From Mayfieldus sp038329895 (GTDB taxonomy: Bacteria > Actinomycetota > Thermoleophilia > Solirubrobacterales > 70-9), in the NCBI GenBank assembly GCA_038329895.1, contig JBBQNM010000020.1:1-32405 (forward strand): a stretch of 32,405 nt of DNA, in the 5' to 3' direction. Below the pieces are notes generated by a model. It was given only the letters and a program-made list of their open reading frames with translations, had not been told where the DNA came from and ran no database searches. This document shows positions 6,544-13,483 of the stretch, piece after piece. Both the position numbers and the translations under genes were made by a program. Position 1 is the first letter of the stretch. Each line of letters begins with the position of its first letter.

Positions 6544-8307
6544 CTACTCGGCGGGTTCCTCCACGGGCTCCGGGGCCTTGTCGGCCTGCTCAGCGACCAC
6601 TTCGGCTTCCTTCTCCGCTTCCTCGGTCTCCTCGACCTCTTCCTCAGCCTCGGCCTCTGCATCCTCTTCCTCGGCGGCTTCCTCTTCTGCCACCTCCTCC
6701 TCGGCCTCCTCAACCTCCTCGGCCTCCTCAACCTCCCCGGCGAGTTCCTCGTCGACCGCTTCCTCTTCCTCGGTCTCGATCTCTTCCTCGGCGACCTCTT
6801 CGGCTTCCTCGGCCACGACTTCCTCTTCAGCCTCTTCGCCTTCCTCGGGGTCCGCTTCCGCCGCGGCCTCTTCTTCAGCCGCCTTTTCCGCCGCGGCCTC
6901 TTCTTCAGCCGCCTTTTCCGCCGCGGCCTCCGATTCTGCCTCGGCCTTCGCGAATGCCGCGCTGGCCCGCTCGACGATCGGCTTGGTGGCAGCGTCGTCT
7001 GACTCGGAATTGGCGAGCGTCGCCACCTCCTCGTCGGACAGCCCCGAGAGGACCGCAACCTGGTTGGTGTCGAACCGCACCAGCGCCTGGTGCTGGGGCA
7101 GCCCGCAGTAAGTGGAACCCGAGAGCGCCGCGTTGGGGCAGGGGCGGCCATTGGAGAGGATCGCCATGCAGCGCCCGTCGAAGTCCTCCTCGCCCTCGTA
7201 CTCAATGTCGTCCTCCTCGCGGGAGAACTCGGTCTCGGACTTGATGTCGACCCGCCAGCCGGTGAGGCGGGCGGCAAGGCGCGCGTTCTGGCCGTCGCGC
7301 CCGATCGCCAGCGAGAGCTGGTCGTCGGGGACGATCACGGTCGCCTGCTGCTCCTCGTCGTCAACCAGCACCTCGCGGACTCGGGCTGGCGAGAGGGCCT
7401 TGGCGACGAATCGCGCCGGCTCCTCGTTGTAGGGAATGATGTCGATCTTCTCGCCGCGCAGCTCCGAGACGACCATGCGCACGCGCGAGCCGCGCGGGCC
7501 GACGCAGGCGCCGACCGGGTCGACGCCGTCGGTGTGCGAGACGACGGCGATCTTCGAGCGGTAGCCCGGCTCGCGCGCCACGCCGACGATCTCGACCAGC
7601 TTGTCGGCGATCTCCGGCACCTCGAGCTCGAAAAGCTTGCGAATCAGGTCCGGATTGCGCCGCGAAACGACGATGCTGGGCCCCTTCGCGGCGTCGGAGA
7701 CGTCGGTGATCACGGCCTTGACCCGCATGCCGTGGTCGTAGCGCTCGTTATAGACCTGCTCGGACTTCGGCAGCAGCGCCTCCACCCGCTCGCGCAGCTG
7801 GACCAGCGTGTAGCGCTTGTCGGACTGCTGGATGATCCCGGTGATCAGCTCGCCGACCCGGTCCTGGTACTCGTCGAACATCATCGCCCGCTCGGCCTCG
7901 CGGATTCGCTGCAGGATCACCTGCTTCGCAGTCTGGGCGGCAATCCGCCCGAAGTCGTCCGGGGTGACGTCGCGGGACTCGATCTGGCTCTCGTAGGGGG
8001 CAAGCAGCTCGGGGGTCAGCTCGGGCTCCTCGGGCTCGCGCATCTCACCCGTCTCGGGGTCGATCGTGCGCTCCTCCTCGATCGCCTGCTCGAGCAGCTT
8101 CTCCTCCAGCTCCGGCGGCAGGATCAGCTCGAAGACCCGAAAGTCGGCGGTCTCGTGGTCGAGGTCGACGCGCGCGTACTTGGCGGCGCCGGGGGTCTTC
8201 TTGTACGCGGAAAGCAGCGCGTCCTCGAGCGCGTCCATCAGCTTGTCGGCTGAAATGCCCTTCTCCTGCTCCAGTGCGTGGACTGCCTCGACGATTTCCT
8301 TGGTCAC
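6544..8307 (-). CDS. nusA: transcription termination/antitermination factor NusA with Cys/His insert and acidic tail
   Basis: RNA polymerase-associated elongation factor that modulates pausing, termination and antitermination. In order: N-terminal RNAP-binding domain (1-130), S1 domain (about 145-215), KH1 with GACVGPRGSRV (267-277) and KH2 with LSLAIGRDGQNARLAARLTG (331-350). GTG at 8307 has an ideal Shine-Dalgarno AAGGAGG and overlaps the rimP stop. Two features are unusual. Residues 380-406 contain C-x9-C-x10-C-x4-H (Cys380, Cys390, Cys401, His406), which looks like a small zinc-binding knuckle. From about 443 to 587 the protein is a Glu/Ala tail, partly encoded by an exact 30-base tandem repeat. 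Core identity is certain; the role of these additions is unknown to me. Confidence 0.97.
   Translation of the reverse strand: MTKEIVEAVHALEQEKGISADKLMDALEDALLSAYKKTPGAAKYARVDLDHETADFRVFELILPPELEEKLLEQAIEEERTIDPETGEMREPEEPELTPELLAPYESQIESRDVTPDDFGRIAAQTAKQVILQRIREAERAMMFDEYQDRVGELITGIIQQSDKRYTLVQLRERVEALLPKSEQVYNERYDHGMRVKAVITDVSDAAKGPSIVVSRRNPDLIRKLFELEVPEIADKLVEIVGVAREPGYRSKIAVVSHTDGVDPVGACVGPRGSRVRMVVSELRGEKIDIIPYNEEPARFVAKALSPARVREVLVDDEEQQATVIVPDDQLSLAIGRDGQNARLAARLTGWRVDIKSETEFSREEDDIEYEGEEDFDGRCMAILSNGRPCPNAALSGSTYCGLPQHQALVRFDTNQVAVLSGLSDEEVATLANSESDDAATKPIVERASAAFAKAEAESEAAAEKAAEEEAAAEKAAEEEAAAEADPEEGEEAEEEVVAEEAEEVAEEEIETEEEEAVDEELAGEVEEAEEVEEAEEEVAEEEAAEEEDAEAEAEEEVEETEEAEKEAEVVAEQADKAPEPVEEPAE
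6861..6930. repeat. exact 30-bp tandem repeat in the nusA acidic tail
   Basis: A 30-base unit starting CCGCGGCCTCTTCTTCAGCC repeats exactly at 6861-6890 and 6891-6920, with a further ten matching bases to 6930. It codes for the ten-residue unit AEKAAEEEAA in NusA. The lack of silent differences suggests a recent in-frame expansion. Confidence 0.9.
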
Positions 8308-8738
8308 CGGCTCTCCTCCTTGAGTTCAGGCATCAGATTGGAGCGGCGGATGCGCTCGAGCGGAATCGTCACCGAGCGATCGCCGAGATCCACCGAGACG
8401 GCCCTCGCGTCCGCGTCTGCGATCGTTCCGGTGAAGTTTTGGCGGCCTTCCAGCGCCTCGCGGGTGCGCACCCTGACGCGACGGCCGCGAAAGCGTCGAA
8501 AGTGCTCCGGCTTGGTCAGCGGCCGCTCCGAGCCCGGTGAGGAAACCTCGAGCGAATGGTCGAGCAGCAGGTCGCGCAGCTCCTTGGTGACCCGCTCGCA
8601 GAGCCCCAGGTCGACCCCATCGGGGTGGTCGATGTAGAGACGCAGACCGTCAGGTCGCGGGTTCTCAAGCGCGATCAACTCGATGCTCGGATCGAGCTCC
8701 GAAAGCCGCTGCTCTATCTGGGTTTGAATGTCGTTCAT
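8304..8738 (-). CDS. rimP: ribosome maturation factor RimP
   Basis: Needed for maturation of the 30S subunit. The 144-residue protein has the two-domain RimP layout: an N-terminal alpha/beta domain with IELIALENPRPDGLRLYID (19-37) and LCERVTKELRDLL (46-58), the conserved LEVSSPGSERPLTKPEHF turn (63-80), and a C-terminal SH3-like barrel with GTIADADARAVSVDL. The SSPG and RPL-x-K-x-x-HF residues are diagnostic. ATG at 8738 follows a promoter and terminator-like hairpin. First gene of the nusA-infB operon, the usual place for rimP in bacteria. Confidence 0.96.
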   Translation of the reverse strand: MNDIQTQIEQRLSELDPSIELIALENPRPDGLRLYIDHPDGVDLGLCERVTKELRDLLLDHSLEVSSPGSERPLTKPEHFRRFRGRRVRVRTREALEGRQNFTGTIADADARAVSVDLGDRSVTIPLERIRRSNLMPELKEESR

Positions 8739-8763
8739 CTGTCGTTTTGCCTACTGCGGACCG

Positions 8764-8787
8764 AAAAAAAAGTGGGCCAGGCCCACT
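8764..8787 (-). terminator. strong intrinsic terminator or attenuator before rimP
   Basis: Minus strand reads AGTGGGCCTGGCCCACT followed by a run of eight T (8771-8764). The stem is seven to eight base pairs of mostly GC with a three-base loop. It lies downstream of a good promoter (8825-8853) and about 25 bases before the rimP ATG, so it can end the upstream CSLREA transcript and also act as an attenuator in the leader of the rimP-nusA-infB operon. Confidence 0.85.
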
Positions 8788-8824
8788 CTTCGGCACGGTG
8801 TTGGACGTGGAAACGCTTGAAGCC

Positions 8825-8853
8825 AGTATAGCCACGGCGCCGTGCCCGGCCAA
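8825..8853 (-). promoter_or_regulatory. sigma70-type promoter of the rimP-nusA-infB operon
   Basis: Minus strand has TTGGCC (8853-8848), a 17-base spacer and TATACT (8830-8825). The -10 matches the consensus at five of six positions and the spacing is ideal. The spacer contains the 12-base perfect palindrome CACGGCGCCGTG (8833-8844), a possible operator. Predicted start of transcription is near 8818, giving a leader of about 80 bases that includes the terminator-like hairpin. Confidence 0.65.
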
Positions 8854-8871
8854 GCGTGGCTGGCGGGTGTT

Positions 8872-10368
8872 TCAGGGGATCCTTTTGCGGACTTCGCAGC
8901 CGAAGGCCTTGTCCTTGCCGCCGCCACCGATGCAGATGTCGCGCCCGCCCTGCCCCTTCAGCTTGTCCTTGCCGCCAAAGCCTTTGAGCTTGTCCTTCCC
9001 AGCGCCACCAAACAGCTTGTCGCCACCGCTGCCGCCGCTCAGGTTGTCTTTGCCCGAACCGCCGGTCAGCTTGTCCTTGCCGGCATTGCCGGTCGCACTG
9101 TCGTTGCCGGCACCGCCGTTCAGCCTGTCGTTGCCCGCAGCCCCGCACAAGCCATCGTTCCCGCCCAGGCCGAACGCCGTGTCGTTGCCACCCAAAAGCA
9201 GGAAGCCATCCGCTCCAGGAGTGCCGGTGAGGGTGTCGTTTCCGTCAGTGCCGATGCGGTTCACCGCGACCCCAAGGCAGGTCACCAGCTCATAGGCGCC
9301 GATGTCGGGCCCGTTGCGTGTGATCCCCCGCTGGTCCGCGGGCGGTGCATCCGCTGAGCCCTTGTTGATCGCCGGCGAATTGGCGAGCAGAGCGTGGGTC
9401 TGAGTGGGTCCGCCGTTGTCGGCCAGTGGCTCCAGGCCTGGCGCCTGACCGATGACGTCGGGCAACTGGGGCGTGACCGGGCACCCGCCTGGGTTCCCAA
9501 TCAGGTTGTTGCCCTGCGAGTTGAGCGCGCCGCCGCAATCGGGACCGGATGCCGTGCCCGTGTTGCCGGCGAGGATCGATCCTTTCAAGTTCACGGTATT
9601 TCCGGCCTCCGGAAAAGTGCCACCGCCATTCGCGGCGCTGTTGGCGGTGATCGTCGAGCTGACCACGTTGACGGTCGGCCGCGTCAGCCCGACGACGCGG
9701 ATTCCGCCCCCGTCGGCTGTGGCGGAGTTTCCCGAGATGGTGCTGTTGATGACGTTCAGCAAGGCGCCTGACTCGGCATTGATCCCACCTCCCTCACCTA
9801 GCGCGCCGGGAGCGACGTTTCCCGCCACGGTGCTGTCGAGGACAGTCAACGAAGCGGGCCCGACTGCATCGAGACCGCCGCCGGTGGGAGAGTTGTTGCC
9901 GCTGACCGTCGAACGGACGAGCGTCGCCTGTGCGCCGCCCCCGACCTCTATTCCGCCGCCAGCGCCGCCGTTTGCCCCACCTCTGATTGACAACCGATCG
10001 AAAGTGGCGACCCCGGGCCCGATCAGCTCGAAAACGCGGTCGACCCCACCGGCGTCCACCGTGCTGCCCGCCGCGGCGCCGACGATCGACAGGCCGTCAC
10101 CGTCGATGATGTCGAGGTCTCCGCCTGCGGCAGCCTGCTCGCCCGCGGGACCCACGCTGAGTCCATAGACGCCGGCAGCAAGCGTGATCGTGTCGGCACC
10201 GCTGCCCGCTGGACAGGCGTCGACAGCGGCGTTGGCGTTGGCGGCCCGAATCGCCTCTCGCAGGGTGCAGTTGCCGTTCACTGCGTTGTCATCGGCGAAC
10301 GTAGTCGGGTTGATGTTCGCGGCAAGGACGTCTGGAGCCTGAATCAGGGCTGTGAGCGAGATCAACAC
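8872..10368 (-). CDS. secreted CSLREA / beta-helix protein with choice-of-anchor Q motif and RTX-like repeats
   Basis: Extracellular or surface protein of unknown target. From GTG 10368 it has 498 residues. An Ala-rich c-region (APDVLAAN) is followed by a CSLREA-type motif (CTLREAIRAANAN, 34-46), then right-handed parallel beta-helix repeats (GGGI...STVSGN type, about 125-290). Next is the choice-of-anchor Q signature DNGGPTQTHALLANSPAINK and DIGAYE (to about 361). The last 125 residues are glycine/aspartate nonapeptide repeats (GGxGxDxL) that normally bind calcium; here many read GGxGKDKL. Four cysteines flank or lie in the repeat block. The frame is open upstream and codes a proper signal peptide (KSTTRAKALGKGWLLAVLIS) but with no ATG, GTG or TTG; ATC 10425 has a good Shine-Dalgarno. 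I list the first canonical start and suspect the real one is upstream. Confidence 0.85.
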   Translation of the reverse strand: MLISLTALIQAPDVLAANINPTTFADDNAVNGNCTLREAIRAANANAAVDACPAGSGADTITLAAGVYGLSVGPAGEQAAAGGDLDIIDGDGLSIVGAAAGSTVDAGGVDRVFELIGPGVATFDRLSIRGGANGGAGGGIEVGGGAQATLVRSTVSGNNSPTGGGLDAVGPASLTVLDSTVAGNVAPGALGEGGGINAESGALLNVINSTISGNSATADGGGIRVVGLTRPTVNVVSSTITANSAANGGGTFPEAGNTVNLKGSILAGNTGTASGPDCGGALNSQGNNLIGNPGGCPVTPQLPDVIGQAPGLEPLADNGGPTQTHALLANSPAINKGSADAPPADQRGITRNGPDIGAYELVTCLGVAVNRIGTDGNDTLTGTPGADGFLLLGGNDTAFGLGGNDGLCGAAGNDRLNGGAGNDSATGNAGKDKLTGGSGKDNLSGGSGGDKLFGGAGKDKLKGFGGKDKLKGQGGRDICIGGGGKDKAFGCEVRKRIP

Positions 10369-10455
10369 CGCCAGCAGCCACCCTTTGCCGAGGGCCTTGG
10401 CCCGAGTCGTCGATTTGTGTGTGATCCAAGTTGCTTTCCCTCCCCTGCCGGGCGA

Positions 10456-10485
10456 AACCTAGGCCTCCGGCGACCTTCCTGTCAA
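10456..10485 (-). promoter_or_regulatory. promoter of the CSLREA gene
   Basis: A perfect -35 TTGACA (10485-10480, minus strand) is followed after 18 bases by TAGGTT (10461-10456). A purine-rich Shine-Dalgarno AGGGGAGGG lies at 10446-10438, so the transcript would start near 10449 with a leader of about 25 bases ahead of the signal-peptide frame. This supports a start near 10425-10429 and not 10368. Confidence 0.5.
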
Positions 10486-10493
10486 GGCCAACC

Positions 10494-10910
10494 TCAGGCC
10501 TCCAGCATTAGGGTCACCGGGCCGTCGTTGACCAGCGCCACCCCCATGCAGGCGCCGAAGGTGCCACGTTCGGCGCCCAATAGGTCGCAGAAGCGCACGT
10601 AGAGGGCCTCGGCCTCCTCGGCCGGCGCTGCCTCGCTGTAGCTGGGCCGGTTGCCGCGCTTCGTATCGGCGTAGAGGGTGAACTGGCTCACGCACAGCAC
10701 ATGGCGCTCGCCGAGCGGCTCGTTCATCCGCCCCTCGGCGTCGTCGAAGATTCGCAGCGCGCGCACCTTCGCGGCGAGCCGATCGGCCGCCTGCTCGTCG
10801 TCGCCCTTGCGGACACCCAGGAGGACGAGCAGTCCGGGGCCAATCTGCGCCACCCGCTCCCCCTCGACGTCGACAGCCGCCTGGCTGACCCGCTGGACCA
10901 GCGCCCTCAC
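10494..10910 (-). CDS. dtd: D-aminoacyl-tRNA deacylase
   Basis: Hydrolyses D-amino acids from mischarged tRNA. The 138-residue protein starts MRALVQRVSQAAVDV, the family N-terminus, from GTG 10910. The two active-site motifs are SQFTL (75-79) and the Gly-cisPro motif NDGPVT (128-133; Gly130-Pro131) that enforces chirality. An ATG at 10934 would add eight Arg/Pro-rich residues and is less likely. It follows the TPR gene by 34 bases and is last in the mihF-gmk-rpoZ-coaBC direction of transcription. Its end abuts the CSLREA promoter. Confidence 0.95.
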   Translation of the reverse strand: MRALVQRVSQAAVDVEGERVAQIGPGLLVLLGVRKGDDEQAADRLAAKVRALRIFDDAEGRMNEPLGERHVLCVSQFTLYADTKRGNRPSYSEAAPAEEAEALYVRFCDLLGAERGTFGACMGVALVNDGPVTLMLEA

Positions 10911-10944
10911 GCGAAGCCACCGGGGGCGCCGCATGCGCCCGCGA

Positions 10945-11331
10945 TCAGTGGCCTCCGGCCAGCCGCTCGCGATAGAGCCGGTAGTCGCGGCGCTCCGGCC
11001 GCAGGTTCGACGCAAGCGCGAGGTGGTGACGGGCACGCATCGTCTGGCCGGTCAGGCTCAGCGCCCGACCGAGGCAGAAATGGGCGTAGTCGTTGACCGG
11101 GTGGGTCTCGACCACGGCCTCGAACTCGGTCGCCGCCTCGGCGAACTGACGATTGCGAAAGTAGGCACGGCCGAGCGCCTCGCGAACCGAGCTCTTCTCG
11201 GGGGCGCGCCGCGCCGCCTCGGCGAGGGGCTCGGTCGCTTCTTCGAAGCTGCCGTCCTCGAGCAGCTCCAAGCCACGCCGGTAGAGCGTGTAAGTGGACT
11301 CCGCCTGGGCTGTTCGTCCGGCATCAGGCAC
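10945..11331 (-). CDS. small tetratricopeptide-repeat protein
   Basis: A 128-residue all-helical protein with about three TPR units, roughly residues 16-48, 49-82 and 83-116, showing the G-x3-Y/F-x8-A pattern (LGRAYFRNRQFAEAATEF, CLGRALSLTGQTMRARHHL). No signal peptide, transmembrane segment or catalytic motif. TPRs act as protein-binding scaffolds; the partner is unknown. GTG at 11331 is chosen because TAAACT lies exactly seven bases upstream, a leaderless-promoter layout seen repeatedly in this window. It sits between coaBC and dtd, which gives no clear functional link. Confidence 0.8.
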   Translation of the reverse strand: MPDAGRTAQAESTYTLYRRGLELLEDGSFEEATEPLAEAARRAPEKSSVREALGRAYFRNRQFAEAATEFEAVVETHPVNDYAHFCLGRALSLTGQTMRARHHLALASNLRPERRDYRLYRERLAGGH

Positions 11332-11338
11332 CTAACGA

Positions 11339-11344
11339 AGTTTA
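11339..11344 (-). promoter_or_regulatory. -10 box for a leaderless TPR-gene transcript
   Basis: Minus-strand TAAACT, seven bases (TCGTTAG) before the GTG start at 11331. No convincing -35. No Shine-Dalgarno is present between it and the start. Confidence 0.4.
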
Positions 11345-11371
11345 GGGAGCCGACCTCGTCACTTCGGGGGT

Positions 11372-12625
11372 CTAACGCTCGGCGCTCTGCCGGGTCCGGT
11401 CGCGCAGCTCGTCGACCCGGTCGAGGATCGCATCGGCGATCGCGTGCTTGGAGTCGATCGCCAGCTCGCTCTCTGTCTCGGCGTCGATCAGGGTGACCGC
11501 GTTGCGCTCAGATTCGAAGCCGATCTCGGGGTCGGAGACGTCGTTGAGCACGATCAGGTCCGCGCTCTTGCGAACAAGCTTGTCGCGCGCGCGACCAGGC
11601 CCCCCGACCCCGTGCTCGGCGGCGAAGCCGACGATCGTCTGGCCCTCGCCCCGATCCGCGGCGAGGCCGGCGAGAATGTCCTCGGTCGGCTCCAGGTGCA
11701 GGTCGAGGCCGCTTCCCTTGCGCTTGATCTTGTTGCCCGCGGGAGCCTCGGGGCGAAAGTCGGCCGGCGCCGCCGCCATCAGCAGCACCTGGGAGCGGGG
11801 GAATTCCTCTTCCAGCGCGCCGGCGAGCTCGGCGGCGCTGCCGACGTCGATGCGCCGCACACCGGGAGGCTCGGGCAACGCGACGTTGGCCGCCACCAGC
11901 GTCACCTCGGCGCCGCGGCGCTGCGCCGCAGCCGCCAGGGCCAGTCCCATGCGGCCGCTGGAACGGTTGCCGACGAAGCGCACCGGGTCGATCGGCTCCC
12001 GCGTACCGCCGGCGGTGACCATCACCCGCATGCCGTCCCAGGGTCGTGCACCGGACGGCAGCACCGCCTCGATCCGCGCCAGCAGGTGGTCCGGTTCGGG
12101 CAGCCGCCCGATCCCGTGCTCGCCGCGCGAGGCCAGCGCGCCCTCCTCCGGCTCGATCACCTCGATCCCCCGCTCGCGCAGCGTCTCCAGATTGGCCTGC
12201 GTCGCTGCGTTGGTGTACATGCGGTCGTTCATCGCCGGGGCGACCAACCGTGGCGCTGTGCAGGCCAGAAAGGCGGTGGTGACCATCGAGTCGGCAATTC
12301 CCGCGGCCAGCTTGGCGATCGTGTTCGCGGAGGCCGGTGCCACGAGGTAGGCGTCGGCGTTGGCGACCACCTCGAGGTGTCCGATCGGATCGTGGTCGGG
12401 GGCGGGATCACCAGGGAAGGCGCCCCGCATCGGGTCGCGCTCGAACTCCGAGCTCAGCACCGGTGCCCCGACGATGCCCTCGAAGGAGGCGGGACCGACG
12501 AAGCGCTTCGCGCCCTCCGTCATCAGCACCCGAACGTCGTGGCCGGCCTTGGTGGCGAGGCGCGCCAGCTCCAGAGCCTTGTAGGCGGCGATGCCGCCGC
12601 TCACACCGAGCAGGACCCGAGCCAT
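11372..12625 (-). CDS. coaBC: bifunctional phosphopantothenoylcysteine decarboxylase / phosphopantothenate-cysteine ligase
   Basis: Two consecutive steps of coenzyme A synthesis: CoaB joins 4'-phosphopantothenate to cysteine using CTP, and CoaC decarboxylates the product with FMN. The 417-residue protein starts MARVLLGVSGGIAAYKALEL, the flavoprotein N-terminus; PAMNDRMY (about 132-139) is the PxMNxxMW-type CoaC motif. The CoaB domain begins near 196 with VMVTAGGTREPIDPVRFVGN and includes NRSSGRMG, AAPADFRP and NKIKRK, the last providing the conserved lysine. Full length. ATG 12625 follows rpoZ by 22 bases, the conserved actinobacterial gmk-rpoZ-coaBC order. metK, often next, is absent here. 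Confidence 0.96.
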   Translation of the reverse strand: MARVLLGVSGGIAAYKALELARLATKAGHDVRVLMTEGAKRFVGPASFEGIVGAPVLSSEFERDPMRGAFPGDPAPDHDPIGHLEVVANADAYLVAPASANTIAKLAAGIADSMVTTAFLACTAPRLVAPAMNDRMYTNAATQANLETLRERGIEVIEPEEGALASRGEHGIGRLPEPDHLLARIEAVLPSGARPWDGMRVMVTAGGTREPIDPVRFVGNRSSGRMGLALAAAAQRRGAEVTLVAANVALPEPPGVRRIDVGSAAELAGALEEEFPRSQVLLMAAAPADFRPEAPAGNKIKRKGSGLDLHLEPTEDILAGLAADRGEGQTIVGFAAEHGVGGPGRARDKLVRKSADLIVLNDVSDPEIGFESERNAVTLIDAETESELAIDSKHAIADAILDRVDELRDRTRQSAER

Positions 12626-12647
12626 CGGTCAGCTCCCTGACGGGGCG

Positions 12648-12881
12648 CTAGACCCGGTACTCGTAGCTGAGCTTCCCGGTCGCCAGCTCCTCGAGGGCGA
12701 TCGAGAGGTAGTTCTTCCCGGTTTGGGTGTCCACCATCGGCGGCGGGTACTCGCCAAAGCTTCCCTCGCCGATGTTGTGGTAGTAGCTGTTTATCTGCCG
12801 GGCACGCTTCGCAGCCACGACCACTGCCGCGTAGTGCGAGTCGGTGTGATCCAGCAGCCTGTCGACACGTGGATAGATCAT
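12648..12881 (-). CDS. rpoZ: DNA-directed RNA polymerase subunit omega
   Basis: Small RNA polymerase subunit that aids assembly of beta' into the core enzyme. The 77-residue protein has the omega pattern: RVDRLLDHTDSHYAAVVVAAKRARQINSY, where AKRARQIN corresponds to the conserved A-x-x-RARQI segment, and a C-terminal LSIALEELATGKLSYE with the conserved ALEE and GK residues. Length fits actinobacterial omega after loss of the N-terminal extension. ATG 12881 overlaps the gmk stop as ATGA, so translation is coupled to gmk. Confidence 0.95.
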   Translation of the reverse strand: MIYPRVDRLLDHTDSHYAAVVVAAKRARQINSYYHNIGEGSFGEYPPPMVDTQTGKNYLSIALEELATGKLSYEYRV

Positions 12882-13453
12882 TGCGTTGATTGTACGAGTT
12901 CGGCCCGCACTATCCCTTCCAGCTCCTCCGCCGCACGATCCAGTTCATCGTTGACGACCTGGTGCGCGAATTCGTCCTTTGCAGCGAGTTCCTGCGCCGC
13001 AACCGCGAGCCGGGCATCGATATCTTCGGGGCTGTCCTTGCCTCGCGCCAGCAACCGATCGCGCAATGCGGCTGGTTCGGGGGGCGCGATGAAGATCTGC
13101 ACCGACTCCGGCATCGCGGCTCGAACCTGCCGCGCCCCCTGCACCTCGATCTCCAACACGACCGAGTGTCCGGCATCCAAACGGCGCTCGATCTCCGAGC
13201 GCAATGTCCCGTAACGGTTGCCGCTGTAGGTGGCGAACTCGAGGAAGTCGCCCGCCTCGGCGCGGCGATCGAACTCCTCCGGGGAGAGGAAGTGATAGTC
13301 GCGCCCGTCCTGCTCTCCGTCGCGGGGCTCGCGGGTGGTCGCGGAGACCGACAGCTCCAGGTCTGGGACCCGTTTGAGCAGCTCGGCTATCAGCGTGCCC
13401 TTGCCGACGCCGGACGGACCGGTGATGACGAAGACCTTGGACAACGGCCGCAA
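12878..13453 (-). CDS. gmk: guanylate kinase
   Basis: Phosphorylates GMP to GDP with ATP, in purine nucleotide and ppGpp metabolism. P-loop GPSGVGKGT at residues 12-20, then the GMP-binding SATTREPRDGEQDGRDYHF (38-56) and EIEVQGARQVR (100-110). From TTG 13453 it is 191 residues. A second TTG at 13444 (MSKVFVITG) has an AGGA at better spacing and may be the true start, giving 188. A 16-base perfect palindrome lies just upstream (13458-13473). Between mihF and rpoZ, the conserved actinobacterial arrangement. Confidence 0.96.
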   Translation of the reverse strand: MRPLSKVFVITGPSGVGKGTLIAELLKRVPDLELSVSATTREPRDGEQDGRDYHFLSPEEFDRRAEAGDFLEFATYSGNRYGTLRSEIERRLDAGHSVVLEIEVQGARQVRAAMPESVQIFIAPPEPAALRDRLLARGKDSPEDIDARLAVAAQELAAKDEFAHQVVNDELDRAAEELEGIVRAELVQSTQ

Positions 13454-13457
13454 TCCT

Positions 13458-13473
13458 GACCGGCGCGCCGGTC
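13458..13473. repeat. 16-bp perfect palindrome between mihF and gmk
   Basis: GACCGGCGCGCCGGTC, five bases upstream of the first possible gmk start codon. In RNA it would form a stem of six GC-rich pairs with a CGCG loop. No T-run follows, so it is not a terminator; it may affect gmk translation or mRNA processing. Confidence 0.7.
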
Positions 13474-13483
13474 GGCTAGATGG

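Noticed and set aside
8890..9260. Regular 27-bp periodicity that could suggest a CRISPR or satellite array
   Set aside because: It is coding sequence for glycine/aspartate nonapeptide repeats, in frame with a secreted protein; units diverge and there are no spacers.
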